Below are positions 49,360-61,025 of a DNA stretch of 64,000 nt, in pieces (within the stretch, counting starts at the first letter, position 1; each line of letters begins with the position of its first letter). Origin of the DNA: Pontederia crassipes. Its lineage: Eukaryota; Streptophyta; Magnoliopsida; Commelinales; Pontederiaceae. The stretch is from positions 33,934,171-33,998,170 of the forward strand of contig CM060194.1 of assembly GCA_030549335.1 (NCBI GenBank). The letters are read 5' to 3'. Both the position numbers and the translations under genes were made by a program. The notes under the pieces are model-generated. The model was not told where the DNA came from and searched no databases. It saw only the letters and a program-made list of their open reading frames with translations.

Positions 49360-50712
49360 ATAATCTATGCCATACCATATAGCAAATGGGTAAGTCCCAT
49401 TCAGGTAGTCCTAAAGAAGGGAGACATGACTGTACGTCATTAAAAATGAAAAAGGTGAAAAAATGGCTACGTGAATCATCACAGGGTGGCGCATGTGCGT
49501 AGATTTCAGGAAACTAAACAAGTCGACTAGGAAAGACCATTTTCCTTTGCCTTTCATTAACTAGGTGCTAGAACACTTAGCTAAGCATTCTTACTTCTAT
49601 TATTTAATGGTTTTTCGATTTCATGCAAATTCCCATTCACCCTACAACCAAGAAAAAATGACATTTACTTGCTCTTATGAAACCTTTGCTTACATACGCA
49701 TGACATTCGGACTTTACAGTGTACTTGCAACTAATTTCAATTTTCTCTAGTTTTGTTGAAGATATAATGGAGGCATTCATGGATGACTTTACAATCCATG
49801 ATCCTTGTTTGATTGTCGTCTAATGAATTTGTATAAGGTGTTGCAGAGATGCGAAAAATAATGCTCAACTAGGAAAAATGTCACTTCAGGGAGTAGTCCT
49901 TGGCCATGTCATATCCCAGTAAGATATTGAGGTAGATCCTATGAAGATTGAGGTCATAGAACGATTGCTGCCGCCAGTAAACGTTAAAGGAATAAGAAGT
50001 TCCTGGGACACGCAAGCTTTTATCGAAGATTCATTAAGGATTTTTCGAGAATAGCCAAACCCCAATGCTCTTCAACATGTCTACAAGCCTTTTAGCGGAT
50101 CAAGAAGGCTCTGATTTCAGCCCCAATAATGCAATCTCTTGATTGGTCTTTTCCTTTTGAAGTCATGTTTTATGCAAGTGACTTCGCTATTGGAGCTGCA
50201 TTGGGTCAAAAGAAAAACAAAGTGATCCATATCATCTATTATGCAAGCAAGATACTTGACCCAATCCAGCATAATTATACCACCATAGAGAAAGAACTTC
50301 TCGCTGTGGTGTATTCTATGGACATGTTCAGATCTTATTTGGTGGGATCGAAAGTCATAGTACATATAGACCACTCGGCCTTGAAACATCTATCCTCTAG
50401 AAAGGATTCAAAACCATGGCTGATCACATGAGTTCTCTCTCTTCAAGAATTTGATATGGAAATCAAGGACAAAAGTGGCTTAGAGAATCAGGTTGCAGAC
50501 CACTCGTCCAGACTCGAGCACAAGAGGGAAGAAGCTGACAATGAACCACCTATCCAAGCTGCCATGCCAGATGACTCATAGTTCTCTGTATCCATTAGAA
50601 GCTGCCCCTGGCTCGTCGACATAGCAAACTATAAGGCCAGAGGCGTTCTACCAAAGGACCTGAGCCACCGGCCTTGTCCAAGGCAACAAAGTACTTTTGG
50701 GATAATTCATAT
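49360..50712 (+). pseudogene. Athila-type reverse transcriptase/RNase H fragment
   Basis: The + strand translation begins at IIYAIPYSKWVSPIQVV (49362 onward) and continues through the RT core. It reaches RNase H at 50150-50440 (FYASDFAIGAALGQ, HNYTTIEKELLAVVYSMD, GSKVIVHIDHSALKHL), then VADHSSRLE and, near 50690, a YFWD-like integrase start. Stops and frameshifts are common. The N-terminal gag and protease, and integrase proper, are missing. It is truncated at 50713 by a CACTA-like terminus. Confidence 0.8.
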
Positions 50713-50713
50713 C

Positions 50714-51240
50714 TCACTACAAGAAAATGGGCGATTAGCTATTTAATGAAGGTTACTTTTACATAAATAAAACTTATATTACCCCTCCCTTAGCTATTTG
50801 TCAAACAAACCATAAGTGATGAAACTTATTGATATTGGTTGATTTAATTAGAATAGATATCTACCAATTTGTGAATAATTCATCTTATTTAACACTTCAA
50901 ATGTGGTGGGACTAAATTAAATAGTTGCATATATATTTTTTTATATCATCTCATCTATTAATATTTGAAAGCTTCGATCGTGGGACCAAAAACATATATG
51001 ATAAACAAGTATGTTTAAAGTATTTATTTTATCATTCACGTTGTAATAGTCTTATAGATCAACTATCATTCATAAGGTTTTTTAAAATATTTATAATTAT
51101 TTAAAATAATTTTATCTTCAAAGTCTTGAACCTTTATTGGCTCTATGGAAGAAGCCCGCTTAAAAATAAAATTTTCGATTAAATTTATTGTAAAGTTAGT
51201 AGCGTCCCTCAAGTTCAACCTTATATGATGGGTCATTACA
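50714..51240. other. CACTA-like left terminus and AT-rich DNA
   Basis: CACTACAAGAAAATGGGCGA at 50714 is a good CACTA left end, but no matching right end was found nearby. The rest has no gene. Short pieces (acttatattacccc, ttagctattt) recur at about 56459-56580 upstream of the second defensin-like copy. Confidence 0.4.
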
Positions 51241-51414
51241 TATATATATGAAAATTTGCCGGATATCTCAAGCACTAGTCGTTTTGCCAATAGCTAGTTA
51301 ACATCATGCACGTAATATATCACGTAATACATGTAAAGCTAACAAGCTGCAGCTAAACTTATTTCATTTGTTTATATTTGGGGAATCATTCGTCTAAGCA
51401 AAACACTTAATTAA

Positions 51415-51820
51415 CTAATGGCAGCAGCAGATGCCATCCGAGGAACAGAAGGAACCATCATAATAACCGTAGGACTCGCACTCAATCTCGCACTGCCGAG
51501 GGCTGAGGCACTTATCAAGAGCACGGCTGGGGCCACAACTACCGGAATTAGCATCCACGACGGGTCTGGCCGCCGCAACCATCACGCCACCTGTAGGCCC
51601 TCCTATAAAAGAAAACTTATAAGTTATAATATTATAAACCAATATTGATCGGAGGCACGTACATAAAAATAGTTCCAGCTAAAGATGGTTATGAATACAT
51701 GGATGCAAACTAAGAGAGAAAGCAGCAAATCAGATCGGAGCACATGCCTTGATGCGTTGAAGAGAGAAACAACAACAAATTGACAGCAAGAAGGACGGAA
51801 ATGGATCGCTGGAACGTCAT
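51415..51820 (-). CDS. Defensin-like secreted cysteine-rich peptide, copy 1
   Basis: Two exons, 51820-51748 and 51602-51415, make an 86-residue precursor if the intron uses a GC donor (caag|gcatgt) and the acceptor tatag|ga. This is the only junction I found that keeps the frame. Exon 1 encodes a signal peptide (MTFQRSISVLL, then a hydrophobic run to THQG). Exon 2 encodes a Gly/Ala-rich segment and a cysteine core with spacing C-x8-C-x5-C-x3-C-x10-C-x5-CCC and a final His. The C-x5-C-x3-C-x10-C...CxC order fits the CS-alpha-beta fold of plant defensins, but the usual last cysteine is absent and a CCC triplet takes its place. Such peptides act outside the cell in defence or pollen-pistil signalling; which applies here is unknown. 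A TATA-like tatatatata lies about 90 bp upstream of the ATG. Confidence 0.65.
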
Positions 51821-51899
51821 CTTACTTCCTCCAAGTGTTCTTCAATCTTCTCAGCACAAAAATCCCTGAATTCCTTGGTAATGCCATTGGTACGGCCAT

Positions 51900-52260
51900 T
51901 ATGTGTGTATATATATACACTTTCCTGGATATCTGATGATCAATGCGCATTGATTGTGCAACCATAATTGACAATATCTATATATATCTTCATGTTTATC
52001 TGATGATTAATGTGCATTGATTAGAGTCTTAATTGGAAAAATATGTGTAGAGTATACACCTTCATTGTTATCGAACATTTATTGTGCATTTATTAGATCC
52101 ACAGCTGGTAATATATACCTCCATAATGAACTAACAATTAATGTGCATTGATTTGAGCCATAATTAATTATACATATATGAATATACTTATTCATAATTG
52201 TCTAATGAGTAATGTGCATTCATTTGAGCCAAAATTCATAGTAATTAGTTTGACAAGTTA
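51900..52260 (-). promoter_or_regulatory. Upstream region with five AATGTGCATTGATT repeats
   Basis: Imperfect repeats of taatgtgcattgatt(t/a)gagcc start near 51937, 52004, 52078, 52137 and 52207, spaced about 60-75 bp. They lie immediately upstream of copy 1, beyond its TATA-like run. The same array precedes copy 2 and part of it precedes the broken copy 3. Confidence 0.6.
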
Positions 52261-52997
52261 TTTTACAATTATAACCTCATTCCTGAGATCTTCATGCATG
52301 CATCAAATTAATTATTTATTCATGTAGATATGCAGGGACGGAGCCACCATGTAATATATATATATATATATATATATGAAATTTATAAAAAAAATATAAC
52401 ATATATATGTAATATTATATATTGGCCCCCCTCAAGACTCTGCTCTGATTTCGTTACTGGATATGATCCATTATAAAAAGGGAATAAAGATCATGTAGGA
52501 AAAAGTTGGCCCATATATATGTGACGTTGTTGGATCATTGTCTGATGACTCATAAATAGACACTTGCTTATAGATATCTTAAGAGTGCTTATTTGTGAAT
52601 CGTTAGATGATGATCCAACAGTGGTGCATATATATGGATCACTTTTTACCTCACATAATTCTTAACCCCTTAAAAAAATGTTGAATGGAGAAAAAAATAT
52701 CTATTGAAGTGAGAGAAAAAATAACAATTTTTTTCCAAACTTCCCCTTTTTTATTGAAACTTTTATCATTATAAGAAAAAACTGTTGGACTGTTAAAAAT
52801 GTTGTATTCCTATATGATAAATATTTTTCAAATGTTGGACTGATAAAACTCCCAATTCAAATAGCATTAGAGTTTTGGATCTCAAATGTTAGGATGAATA
52901 TTTTTCTGGTTTATTTTCAAATGCATCAAATCTATAATATCCTGTCTCATTTTGAAACGTTGATCCAAATGAATATTTTTTTGTCAATTATATTGTT
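52261..52997. repeat. Segmental duplication, tail of block A (copy 1)
   Basis: Matches 57685-58135 and 61425-61885 over most of its length (e.g. tcatgcatgcatcaaattaa, tgttggactgttaaaaatg, cctgtctcattttgaaac). A local insertion here (about 52340-52660) includes a TA run at 52351-52377. Confidence 0.75.
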
Positions 52998-54419
52998 TAA
53001 TATAATGTGATAGGTGCTCTATTTTCTTGTGGGTTTAATATAGAGTCCTAATGGTGTTTTATTTCTTGTGAGATTAATGTTAGAGTCCTAATTAAACTGA
53101 AGTTCTTATCATTTGTAAAAAAGAGTACCTATATAAACTCCCTAGGTCAGGATAAAAAAAATTAATCTAGTTGTAATCCTTTTTATTTTCATCTAATAAA
53201 TTTTATGTTGGATCTAAATTTTAATGTCTTATATAATTATATTTTAATGATGCAAACCTCGAAAAATTAAAGTTAAATGCTAAAAAAGTTTATTAAAAAA
53301 GAGACAACTTTATGCACTACACTTTGATTAAATAATTTAAGATGATCTTATTAGATTCTAGATGAATCATAAAAATTTGTAGAGAATCTGGTTAGCTATC
53401 CATAGAATCCAAGATTTTTTAATTTGGATAACTGTGCAAAAAGTTATGCTCAAAATAATGTAGGTCGGTCAACCTGCCGATCAAAGCAAAGATGACCGGT
53501 CGAGACAATACTAGTCGACCGATGAATGCATGTGCTACCCAGTTCTACGTTGAAACTATACCTATACCCGTCGACTGACCGATCGATGGTCCGGTTGACC
53601 GACCAGCTACGGTCAGCCAGCGAATAAGCGCAATGGTCATATAAACTGGTCGATCGGTCCATTAATGCGATCGACCTATCCATGGCTGAAATGAATAGTA
53701 ACGAATAGTTTTGAAGGAGAAAATTGTGGAATAAATTTTGGACAAATTTTTCACATGCTGAAGCCTATAAAAGGAGTGCCAAAGTCAAAAGCAAAGTCAT
53801 CCATCCAAGTTTTGAAGAAAAACTTCAAGTTATCAAAAGAAGACATTTCCCGTGAAGTTTTCATTTTAAGTTTTCTCTTCATTCTTTGTTCTTCTCTTGT
53901 GAGCTTAGCATTGTAAAAGAGAGGAAATTTTATTTAAAAAAATACTGAGAGAGTTCCGGTGTAAAAGATGTTTCAAATCTTATCTCTTGAGTGAGAGAAA
54001 AGATTGACTTCATTGGAACATGTGAGCCTTACCTCTCGAAGCGGAGAAAATACGATGGTGTAAAGGATTTTTCTTCCTTGACTCATTTAGAACAAAGGAA
54101 GAGTTTTAGTGGAATATATAGCGGTCTCGAGGTCGAGAAGTCGAAATGGGGACGTAGGTCAAGGTGTGGCCGAATCTCGTCAACAACCACCACGTGCATT
54201 GTGATTGAATTCTCTCTCTCCCTCTCATATTATGTTTATGATCTGAATTACATTATTTAAAAGGTTTTAAGAATCGATTATTGTGAAATCGACATTTTTG
54301 GATTGAACACTAATTCACCCCCCTCTTGGTGCCCTTTGGGATCCATCATTTTGTGTCTCCTTAATTTTTTTTGGTACATTCTTCAGTGCATAATTTCTCT
54401 CGTACAAAAATTTCTAACA
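52998..54419 (+). mobile_element. Copia-type LTR fragment, interrupted by another LTR
   Basis: 52998-53205 and 54349-54419 together match the 3' three-quarters of the 352-bp copia LTR at 62706-63057, ending ...ttctaaca. The first ~90 bp of the LTR are missing. A 1143-bp solo LTR sits in the gap. Confidence 0.75.
53206..54348 (+). mobile_element. Solo LTR with CGGTCGACCG-like cluster
   Basis: The ends TGTTGGATCT and GATCCATCA are inverted with one mismatch. The 5-bp target duplication is tttta/ttttg (53201-53205, 54349-54353; the intact LTR at 62983-62987 shows ttttg). A palindrome cluster related to that at 3463 lies at 53461-53690, and caccccc(ct)cttggtgccc near the right end resembles copia-type LTR ends. 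Confidence 0.75.
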
Positions 54420-55760
54420 AATTTAATTATATGATTTTGTGTGATGTATACCTTATATTATTGATACACGTTAATTGTACATACTTTTTACACTTAATGA
54501 TTTAATTCGTTTAAATATGAAGAAAGAATGCATCAATTTTCTTTATTTTTAGTTAGAATTTTATTTTATATGCTATTCAGGGCGAGTTTTCTTCTTAGGC
54601 GAACAAAACAACAAGCAAGCGCCAATACTCGTTGTATTCATCTAAACCTGCGTCGATGGAAAAATAGAGCATGGAGTGCATTGCTATAACCTCTAAATAA
54701 CATGAAATACATTTGACCAAAATGGCTCGTGTCTTACCAGAGTCACGAGAGGATTTCGTGATCACGAAATAGGTTGTCACTGTGATGACAAAAGATTACA
54801 CGAACCATATTATTAGCAACACGGTCCATGTTATTCATTTCACTAAATTTTGTGCAGCCGAGAAAGAGGACCGTGATTAGAGTAATCAACATATGGCCCG
54901 TATCATTAATAACATGGTCCGTGTTGATTCCCTAATTTTTGGCCAGCCCTTGCCTAGAAAAAGGCTCCCATTTCATCTAATGAATGCATACAATTCCAGA
55001 GTGGAACATCCAATTCTCAAATCAAGAAAGAGTCATCTTGTGTCTACTTAGTTGGCATTCACATTTGAAGCTTTAGAGTTTTATTTTCTCCTGCATAATT
55101 TGTACTCTAGTTCTTCTTTTCATGATGTTTAGTTCTCCAACTATGGAGTAGTAGTTTCATTAGGTTTTTATTTCGTTGAACTCTACTATCACTCGAAATA
55201 AAAGATATTTTCTTATTTCTGAATATGAATGTTATGATTTTCTTAAGAATCTAATCATTTTTAGCATTTCAGTTATCTCTCCTATTTACTTAGTGAATGC
55301 TAGAGAGTTGTGGACCTAGACTCGCGCACTTGTGGAGTCTTTGAGATGAATTGAATTGTATTGTGTTTTATTAATAATTATTAGAAGAACTATTCGATTG
55401 AACTTCCTTCAAATATTTTATTGATAAAACATATAGGACATCCCGTTGGAATTCTATATCATATTTCAATTATTCCATGGGATATGATTTTATTTCTCAT
55501 TTCAAATAATAGTGGAGAAATATTTAGTAAATCCTAGTTTTCTCTTATTTGGTATTTTACATCTTCTGTCATTAGATCCACTTGTAACTTTTTTTCCTAT
55601 CATTTTAACTCTTAAAAATCACTTCTCTAGAATTATCATTTGATAAGAATAAGATAAGAAGTCATCATGGGATTGACATTTTTTCACTCTTATTATTTGT
55701 GCGACTAGTATACTTGCCATCCTTTCTGCCTCGTAGAAAATCGCATCAGGTTTGTTAATT
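54420..55760 (+). mobile_element. Athila-like LTR remnant (block B, copy 1)
   Basis: Contains gcatggagtgcattgc, caattctcaaatcaagaaag, catgatgtttagttctccaa and a final 'agtatacttgcc...aatcgcatca', a set I associate with Athila-type LTRs. 63058-63965 is a second copy of 54420-55350, sharing the same junction with the copia LTR. Confidence 0.5.
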
Positions 55761-56620
55761 ACTCTAAATTATCATATGATAATTAAGTGATTAAATTTTT
55801 TATGTTATCATTATTTATGTTTTATAAAGTAATTATGCTATGCTTTTGCAATTTTATATGATCGTAAGTCATGGACAAATCAAATCATGGTTTAAAGCGG
55901 GGTCGTACCATATCTCCTAAACCTTAGGAGCATCAATCGAGCCACAATTAATTGTAAGACCATATTGAACATTTCATTTTGCAAAAGTAGGAAAAGATTA
56001 AGCAACAACCTAAGTAACAAAAGGAAAAAATTAGTCTTTTTTATTCATCATTTGGGTTAATCTTAATGGGGGCGGTGGAAATATATTTTATTCCTCTAAT
56101 ACAATATAGATATGAAATATGAATATTATATTTAGCTTATATATAACAAAGTGTTAGAATTTATTCAAGTTTTTTATTTGATTATGAGTTATGTGCTTCT
56201 GCCTTAACTTTTATTTATATATAATACATTATGGGCATGAAATATTTTATTTTTTTTTATCATGACAAAATAATTTTACCTATATTTATATTTCACTTTT
56301 AACTTTTTAAAATAGATGAATTACTCATTATAGATAACTCAATAATATAGTAAAATAGAAAAGTACGTAGGTGAGAGAGAAATAAATTAATTAATAAAAT
56401 AACTATATGATTAACACTTGTTAATCATAAAATAGTTTAATATATAAGGGAAAATTTACTTATATTACCCCATACCACATTTTTATAATTTATTATCCAT
56501 GAACTTTGTAATGACCATAATTCACCATTCTATCATTCACCACACGCGCCATGCCATCCCACCCTCGGTTAGCTATTTCACAAACACGGAATTACCGACG
56601 GGTAGTGTTCCTCGAAATTA
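55761..56620. repeat. Segmental duplication block C, copy 1
   Basis: From 55872 (catggacaaatcaaatcatg) to about 56450 it matches 60229-60764, including ccatatctcctaaaccttag and agaccatattgaac. The window's last 35 bases match its beginning. No coding region. Confidence 0.7.
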
Positions 56621-56808
56621 CACGGCATCATAAAATATATAATTGAAAATTTGTCGGAGATCTCAAGCACGTTGTTTTGCCAATAGCTAGTTAATTAACA
56701 TCATGCGTAATATATGATGTAATACATGTAAAGCTAACAAGCTGCAGCTAAACATATTTGATTTGTTTATATCTGGGAAATCATTCATCTAAGCAAACAC
56801 TTAATTAA

Positions 56809-57177
56809 CTAATGGCAGCAGCAGATGCCATCCGAGGAACAGAAGGAACCATCATAATAACCGTAGGACTCGCACTCAATCTCGCACTGCCGCGGGCTGA
56901 GGCACTTATCAAGAGCACGGCTGGGGCCACAACCGGAATTAGCATTCACGACGGGTCTGGCCGCCGCAATCATCACGCCATCAGGTCCTCCTATAAAAGA
57001 AAACTTATAATTAAGTTATAATATTACAAATCAAATATTGATCGGATGTACGTACATGCATGCAAACTAAGAGAGAAAGCAGCAAATCGGATCGGAGCAC
57101 ATGCCTTGATGCGTTGAAGAGAGAAACAACAACAAACTGACAGCAAGAAGGACCGAAATGGATCGCTGGAACGTCAT
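56809..57177 (-). CDS. Defensin-like secreted cysteine-rich peptide, copy 2
   Basis: Exons 57177-57105 and 56990-56809, with the same predicted GC-donor intron (caag|gcatgt) and tatag|ga acceptor, giving 84 residues. The signal peptide differs from copy 1 by Ser for Asn. The pro-segment shows several changes (PDGVMIAAA, VVNANSGCG). The cysteine core from the first Cys to the stop is identical in protein and differs by one silent base (cct/ccg). No frameshift or stop, so it is probably functional. As in copy 1, the last defensin cysteine is replaced by a CCC-His end. The gene is bounded by block C on its 3' side and the upstream repeat array on its 5' side. It could alternatively be a non-defensin cysteine-rich peptide. 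Confidence 0.65.
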
Positions 57178-57239
57178 CTTACTTCAAGTGTTCTTCAATC
57201 TTCTCAGCACAAAAATCCCTGAATTCCTTGGTAATGCCA

Positions 57240-57700
57240 TTGGTATGGCCAATATGTATGTATATATATATATATACATTTTCCTGGATATCTGATGATT
57301 AATGCGCATCGATTGTCCAACCATAATTGATCATATCAATATATAATATCTTCATGTTTATCTGATGATTAATGTGCATTGATTAGAGTCTTAATTGGCA
57401 AAATATGTGTAGAGTATACACCTTCATTGTTATCTAACATTGAATGTGCATTGATTAGATCCACAATTGGTAATATATACCTCCATAATTAACTAATGAT
57501 TAATGTGCATTGATTTGAGCCATAATTAATTATACATATATGGATATACGTATTCATTATTGTTTAATGACAAATGTGCATTGATTTGAGCCATAATTAT
57601 ATATATATATATATATATATATGGATATACGTATTCATTATTGTCTAATGACAAATGTGCATTCATTTGAGCCAAAATTCATATTAATTAGTTTGACAAG
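57240..57700 (-). promoter_or_regulatory. Upstream region with six AATGTGCATTGATT repeats
   Basis: Counterpart of the array upstream of copy 1, with units near 57297, 57367, 57440, 57497, 57569 and 57651. The extra unit accompanies a duplicated 'tggatatacgtattcattattg' segment and a TA run at 57599-57621. A TATA-like run at 57260-57277 lies about 85-100 bp upstream of the start codon. Confidence 0.6.
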
Positions 57701-58330
57701 TTATTGCACAATTACAACCTCATTCCTGAGATCTTCATGCATGCATCAAATTAATTATTTGTTCATGTAGATATGATCCATTCATCTGAATTGTATAAAA
57801 CTTGAATAACAGGTCATTATAAAAATGTTGAATGGAGAAAAAAAAATCTATTGAAGTGAGAGAAAAAATAACAATTGTTTCCAAGCATCCCCTTTATTAT
57901 TTAAACTTTTATCATTACAAGAAAAAACTGTTGGACTGTAAAAAATGTTGTATTCCTATATGATAAAGGACTTTTTTTGCATTAACCCCCAATTCAAATA
58001 GCATTACAGTTTTAGATCTCAAATGTTAGGATGAATATTTTGCTAATTTATTTTCGAATGCATCAAATCTATAATATCCTGTCTCATTTTGAAACATTGA
58101 TCCAAATGAATATTTTTTTTGTTAATTATATTGTTTAATCATTGTTCAATCAGTTTCATGAAGCTAAGAAATGTAAGTTACTTTCTGAAATATTATTTTT
58201 ATTTATGCCCATTGTATTGTTATAAAAGTTTATTACTATATTTTCTACTTAATATTGCATTGTAATTATTATCTCTCTTAATTGATTATGGTAATACATA
58301 AGTTAAGAGTTATCAATTTATTTAATTATT
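57701..58330. repeat. Segmental duplication, tail of block A (copy 2)
   Basis: Matches 61470-62087 through ...gagttatcaatttatttaattatta; no coding region. Confidence 0.75.
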
Positions 58331-59181
58331 ATTTTCTCACTTTGTTTTTTTAACAATTTTTTTCTTGCTAGTAGAACTTTATAGAATTATGCGAGTTGAA
58401 GACCATGTCGGAGTATAGATATCTTTTGGTGCCAAGTAAGAAGGAGCCACATGCCCCAATGCTTATTATAGATAGAAAACTTGTACTTTTCATGTCTTTC
58501 TATTGGAATGTCAAAAGAGTCTGATATGCCATATATATAAAAAGGATTTGTTGGACATCCACACCGCCCTCGAGCTTGCTCGTCATCCTCATCACCTTAC
58601 TCACGTTCATGTACAATGGATGGCAATGTACGAGCTCCTATGGGCACACAAAACCTAGAGGTGAGTGAGATTGGCGATTTGGGTGATCGACGATGAGGCG
58701 GAGCACAAAATGACTAGGGCAAGGGTGGCAAGGTCGTGCGAGAGTGTTATTGATGATGAGGATGCACGGTGGCAACAATGTGAGGGGGATCAGCGGTGAA
58801 TGAGTTCAAGGGCAACGAGGTCATGCCAATGATGAGATCGACGATGAGCGAAGTTGAAAGCGGCTATGGTGTCGACCGAGGGCTGTGCGAGAGATGAGAT
58901 CGACGGTAAATGAACTTGAAGGCGGCCATGGAGGCACGACGATAATGGGCAAGTTCCTTTCAAAAACACAAGAATCGTGGCAGGAGGGGGAGCGGGAAGG
59001 GTGAATCGCATGTGACGATTGAACCGTCTGTTGACGTCCACTAAATGGTGATTTCTGCGCTGACCGTTAATCGAGCATCCAATGGATGTGGATGTGGGTG
59101 GGACTAGCATCACCCAATCATAATGGGGTGGACACTCATTAAATTCATATAAAAATAACTTTGTATCTTGTAAAAAAATAT
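58331..59181. other. Unassigned spacer
   Basis: Unique within the window, with a GC-richer part at 58560-59110. The 107-codon - strand frame (59113-58790) has no recognisable similarity. Its right edge is the copia LTR. Confidence 0.35.
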
Positions 59182-59532
59182 TGTTAACGATCCCTTGAAT
59201 CCTACTCCAATTGAAAATCCTACCTTAACTGAAACCCATATGTTAGGACTTAATTTATGTCCATATGATGTGATAGGTGTTCTATTTATTGTGGGATTAA
59301 TATTAGTCCTAGTGGTGTTCTATTTCTTGTGGGGTTAATGTTAGAATCCTAATTAGACAAAAAATCCTATAATATATAAAAGAGAGTTCCTATACAAACT
59401 CCCTATGGGATAAGACACAAAATCAATTTGGCTGTAACCCTCTTCTATTTTCATGTAATGAAAGTTTGTATCATCTTAAATTTTTTGTGCATTCCTTGAT
59501 GCATAATTTCTCTCATACAAAATTTCTATCAA
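59182..59532 (+). mobile_element. Copia 5' LTR
   Basis: 351 bp from TGTTAACGAT to ATTTCTATCA, similar to the 352-bp LTR at 62706-63057 with numerous substitutions. It is followed at 59535 by ttggtgttagagcg, close to the TTGGTATCAGAGC primer-binding site of copia elements. Confidence 0.8.
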
Positions 59533-59581
59533 ATTGGTGTTAGAGCGAGATTTCATCGACCATCCTCCATCAGGCATAGAA

Positions 59582-60228
59582 ATGGCATCACACAATGTGA
59601 AGATCAATAAAGTCAAAGGAAAGAATAATTTCAGTCTCTGGCAGATCAAGATGCAGACATTTTTGAAATAACAAGGAGTCTGGGTGCCACTCGTGAATGT
59701 GTCGTAGAACAATTGTAAGGAGTAAGATTTGTAGGGTAAGTAAAAAGATATTGACCTCGATAATTTGGCAGCACAAGATCAGAAGATGCACTCTATGATC
59801 CTATTGTGCCTAACGAATGAGGTGATTATTGAAGTCACGGTCTGTGGTCAAAACTTGAAATTCTCTACATGACAAAGTCTAGAACCAATAAGTTGTTGTG
59901 AAGCAACGTCTGTTCTCTCTCCGCATGCGTGAATGTATCCATATGAAAGATCATCTTGATAATATAAATACTATGGTGATGAAGTTAAGAAACATAGATG
60001 TAAAAATGAGGGATGAAAATGTTGCGTTACTTCTTTTAATTTCTTTTCCTCTATCACAAGTAAATAGTGTTCAGTCTATCATCGTGAGAAGAGACACAGT
60101 AAATCTAGAAGAGTAAGATCAATTCTACACTCTCGTGAACTTTGACATAGGGCACCTGACAAAGTTATAATGGAGACTCATATTGTAGGGTTGGTGACAA
60201 CCAAAGAGAAGGGACACTATTCAAATCC
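59582..60228 (+). pseudogene. Copia gag fragment
   Basis: Starts MASHNVKINKVKGKNNFSLW, close to the usual copia gag opening (xGxNFSLWxxxM). It has a stop within about 30 codons and frame changes. The open part 59898-60116 (LFSLRMRECIHMKDHLDNIN, LRNIDVKMRDENVALLLL) is a UBN2-type gag domain. It breaks off at GLVTTKEKGHYSN, which recurs at 62088. Confidence 0.8.
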
Positions 60229-60764
60229 TGGACAAATCAAACCATGGTTTAAATCAGGGTCATAACATATCTCCTAAACCTTAGGAGAATCAATAGAGTC
60301 CCAATTAATTGTAAGACCATATTGAACATTAGCTACAACCTAACTAATGAAAGGAAAAAAAATAGTCCATTTTTATTCATAATTTGGGTTATTCTTAATG
60401 GTACAGTGAAAATATATTTTATTCTTTCTAATACAATATAGATATGAAATATGAATTTATATTTAGCTTCTATACAACAGAGTGTTAGAATTTATTCAAA
60501 TTTTTTTATTTGATTATGAGTTACATGCTTCTACCTTAACTTTTATTTTTATATAATACATTATAGGCATGAAATATTTTAATTTTTTTATCATGATAAA
60601 ATAATTTTACCTATATTTATACTTCACATTTAAGTTTTTAAATTGATGAATAAATCATTAATAAATAATATAATAAAAATAGAAAAAGTAGGGGAGAGAG
60701 AATAAATTAATTAATAAATAACTATATGATTAATACTTGTTAATAATAAAATAGTTTAATATAT
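60229..60764. repeat. Segmental duplication block C, copy 2
   Basis: Matches 55872-56450 with small gaps; inserted between two halves of the copia gag sequence. Confidence 0.7.
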
Positions 60765-61025
60765 AATGATGAGCCTTGTCCCTTAAGTTGTGTGTGTTTT
60801 TCATTTTGCGAGTGCAGGACCATCCAAGGATGTCCGAAAAGGCTGCTTGGCGCTTTCGTGAATGCCGGATCCAAGGTCAACATGCTGAAGTTCTAAGCGC
60901 TGAACTTTAAGGTGTGACAACGTGGTATGAGAGCAAAGGGCAAAGGTTGTCGCAACAATGTCCGAAGAAAGAGAGGGACCTTCGACATGAGGCCGTATCA
61001 CGGAGGTGGGAAATCATTTGGGAGC
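60765..61025. other. Foreign fragment replacing the 3' end of copy 3
   Basis: Contains ctgaactttaaggtgtgaca followed by acgtggtatgagagcaaagg, resembling the LTR/primer-binding junction of a gypsy-type element. It abuts the broken defensin-like exon at 61026. Confidence 0.4.

Noticed and set aside
51418..51648. + strand frame starting MAAADAIRGTEG, repeated at 56812 and partly at 61006
   Set aside because: Antisense of the cysteine-rich exon; the opposite strand has the signal peptide, splice sites and conserved cysteines.
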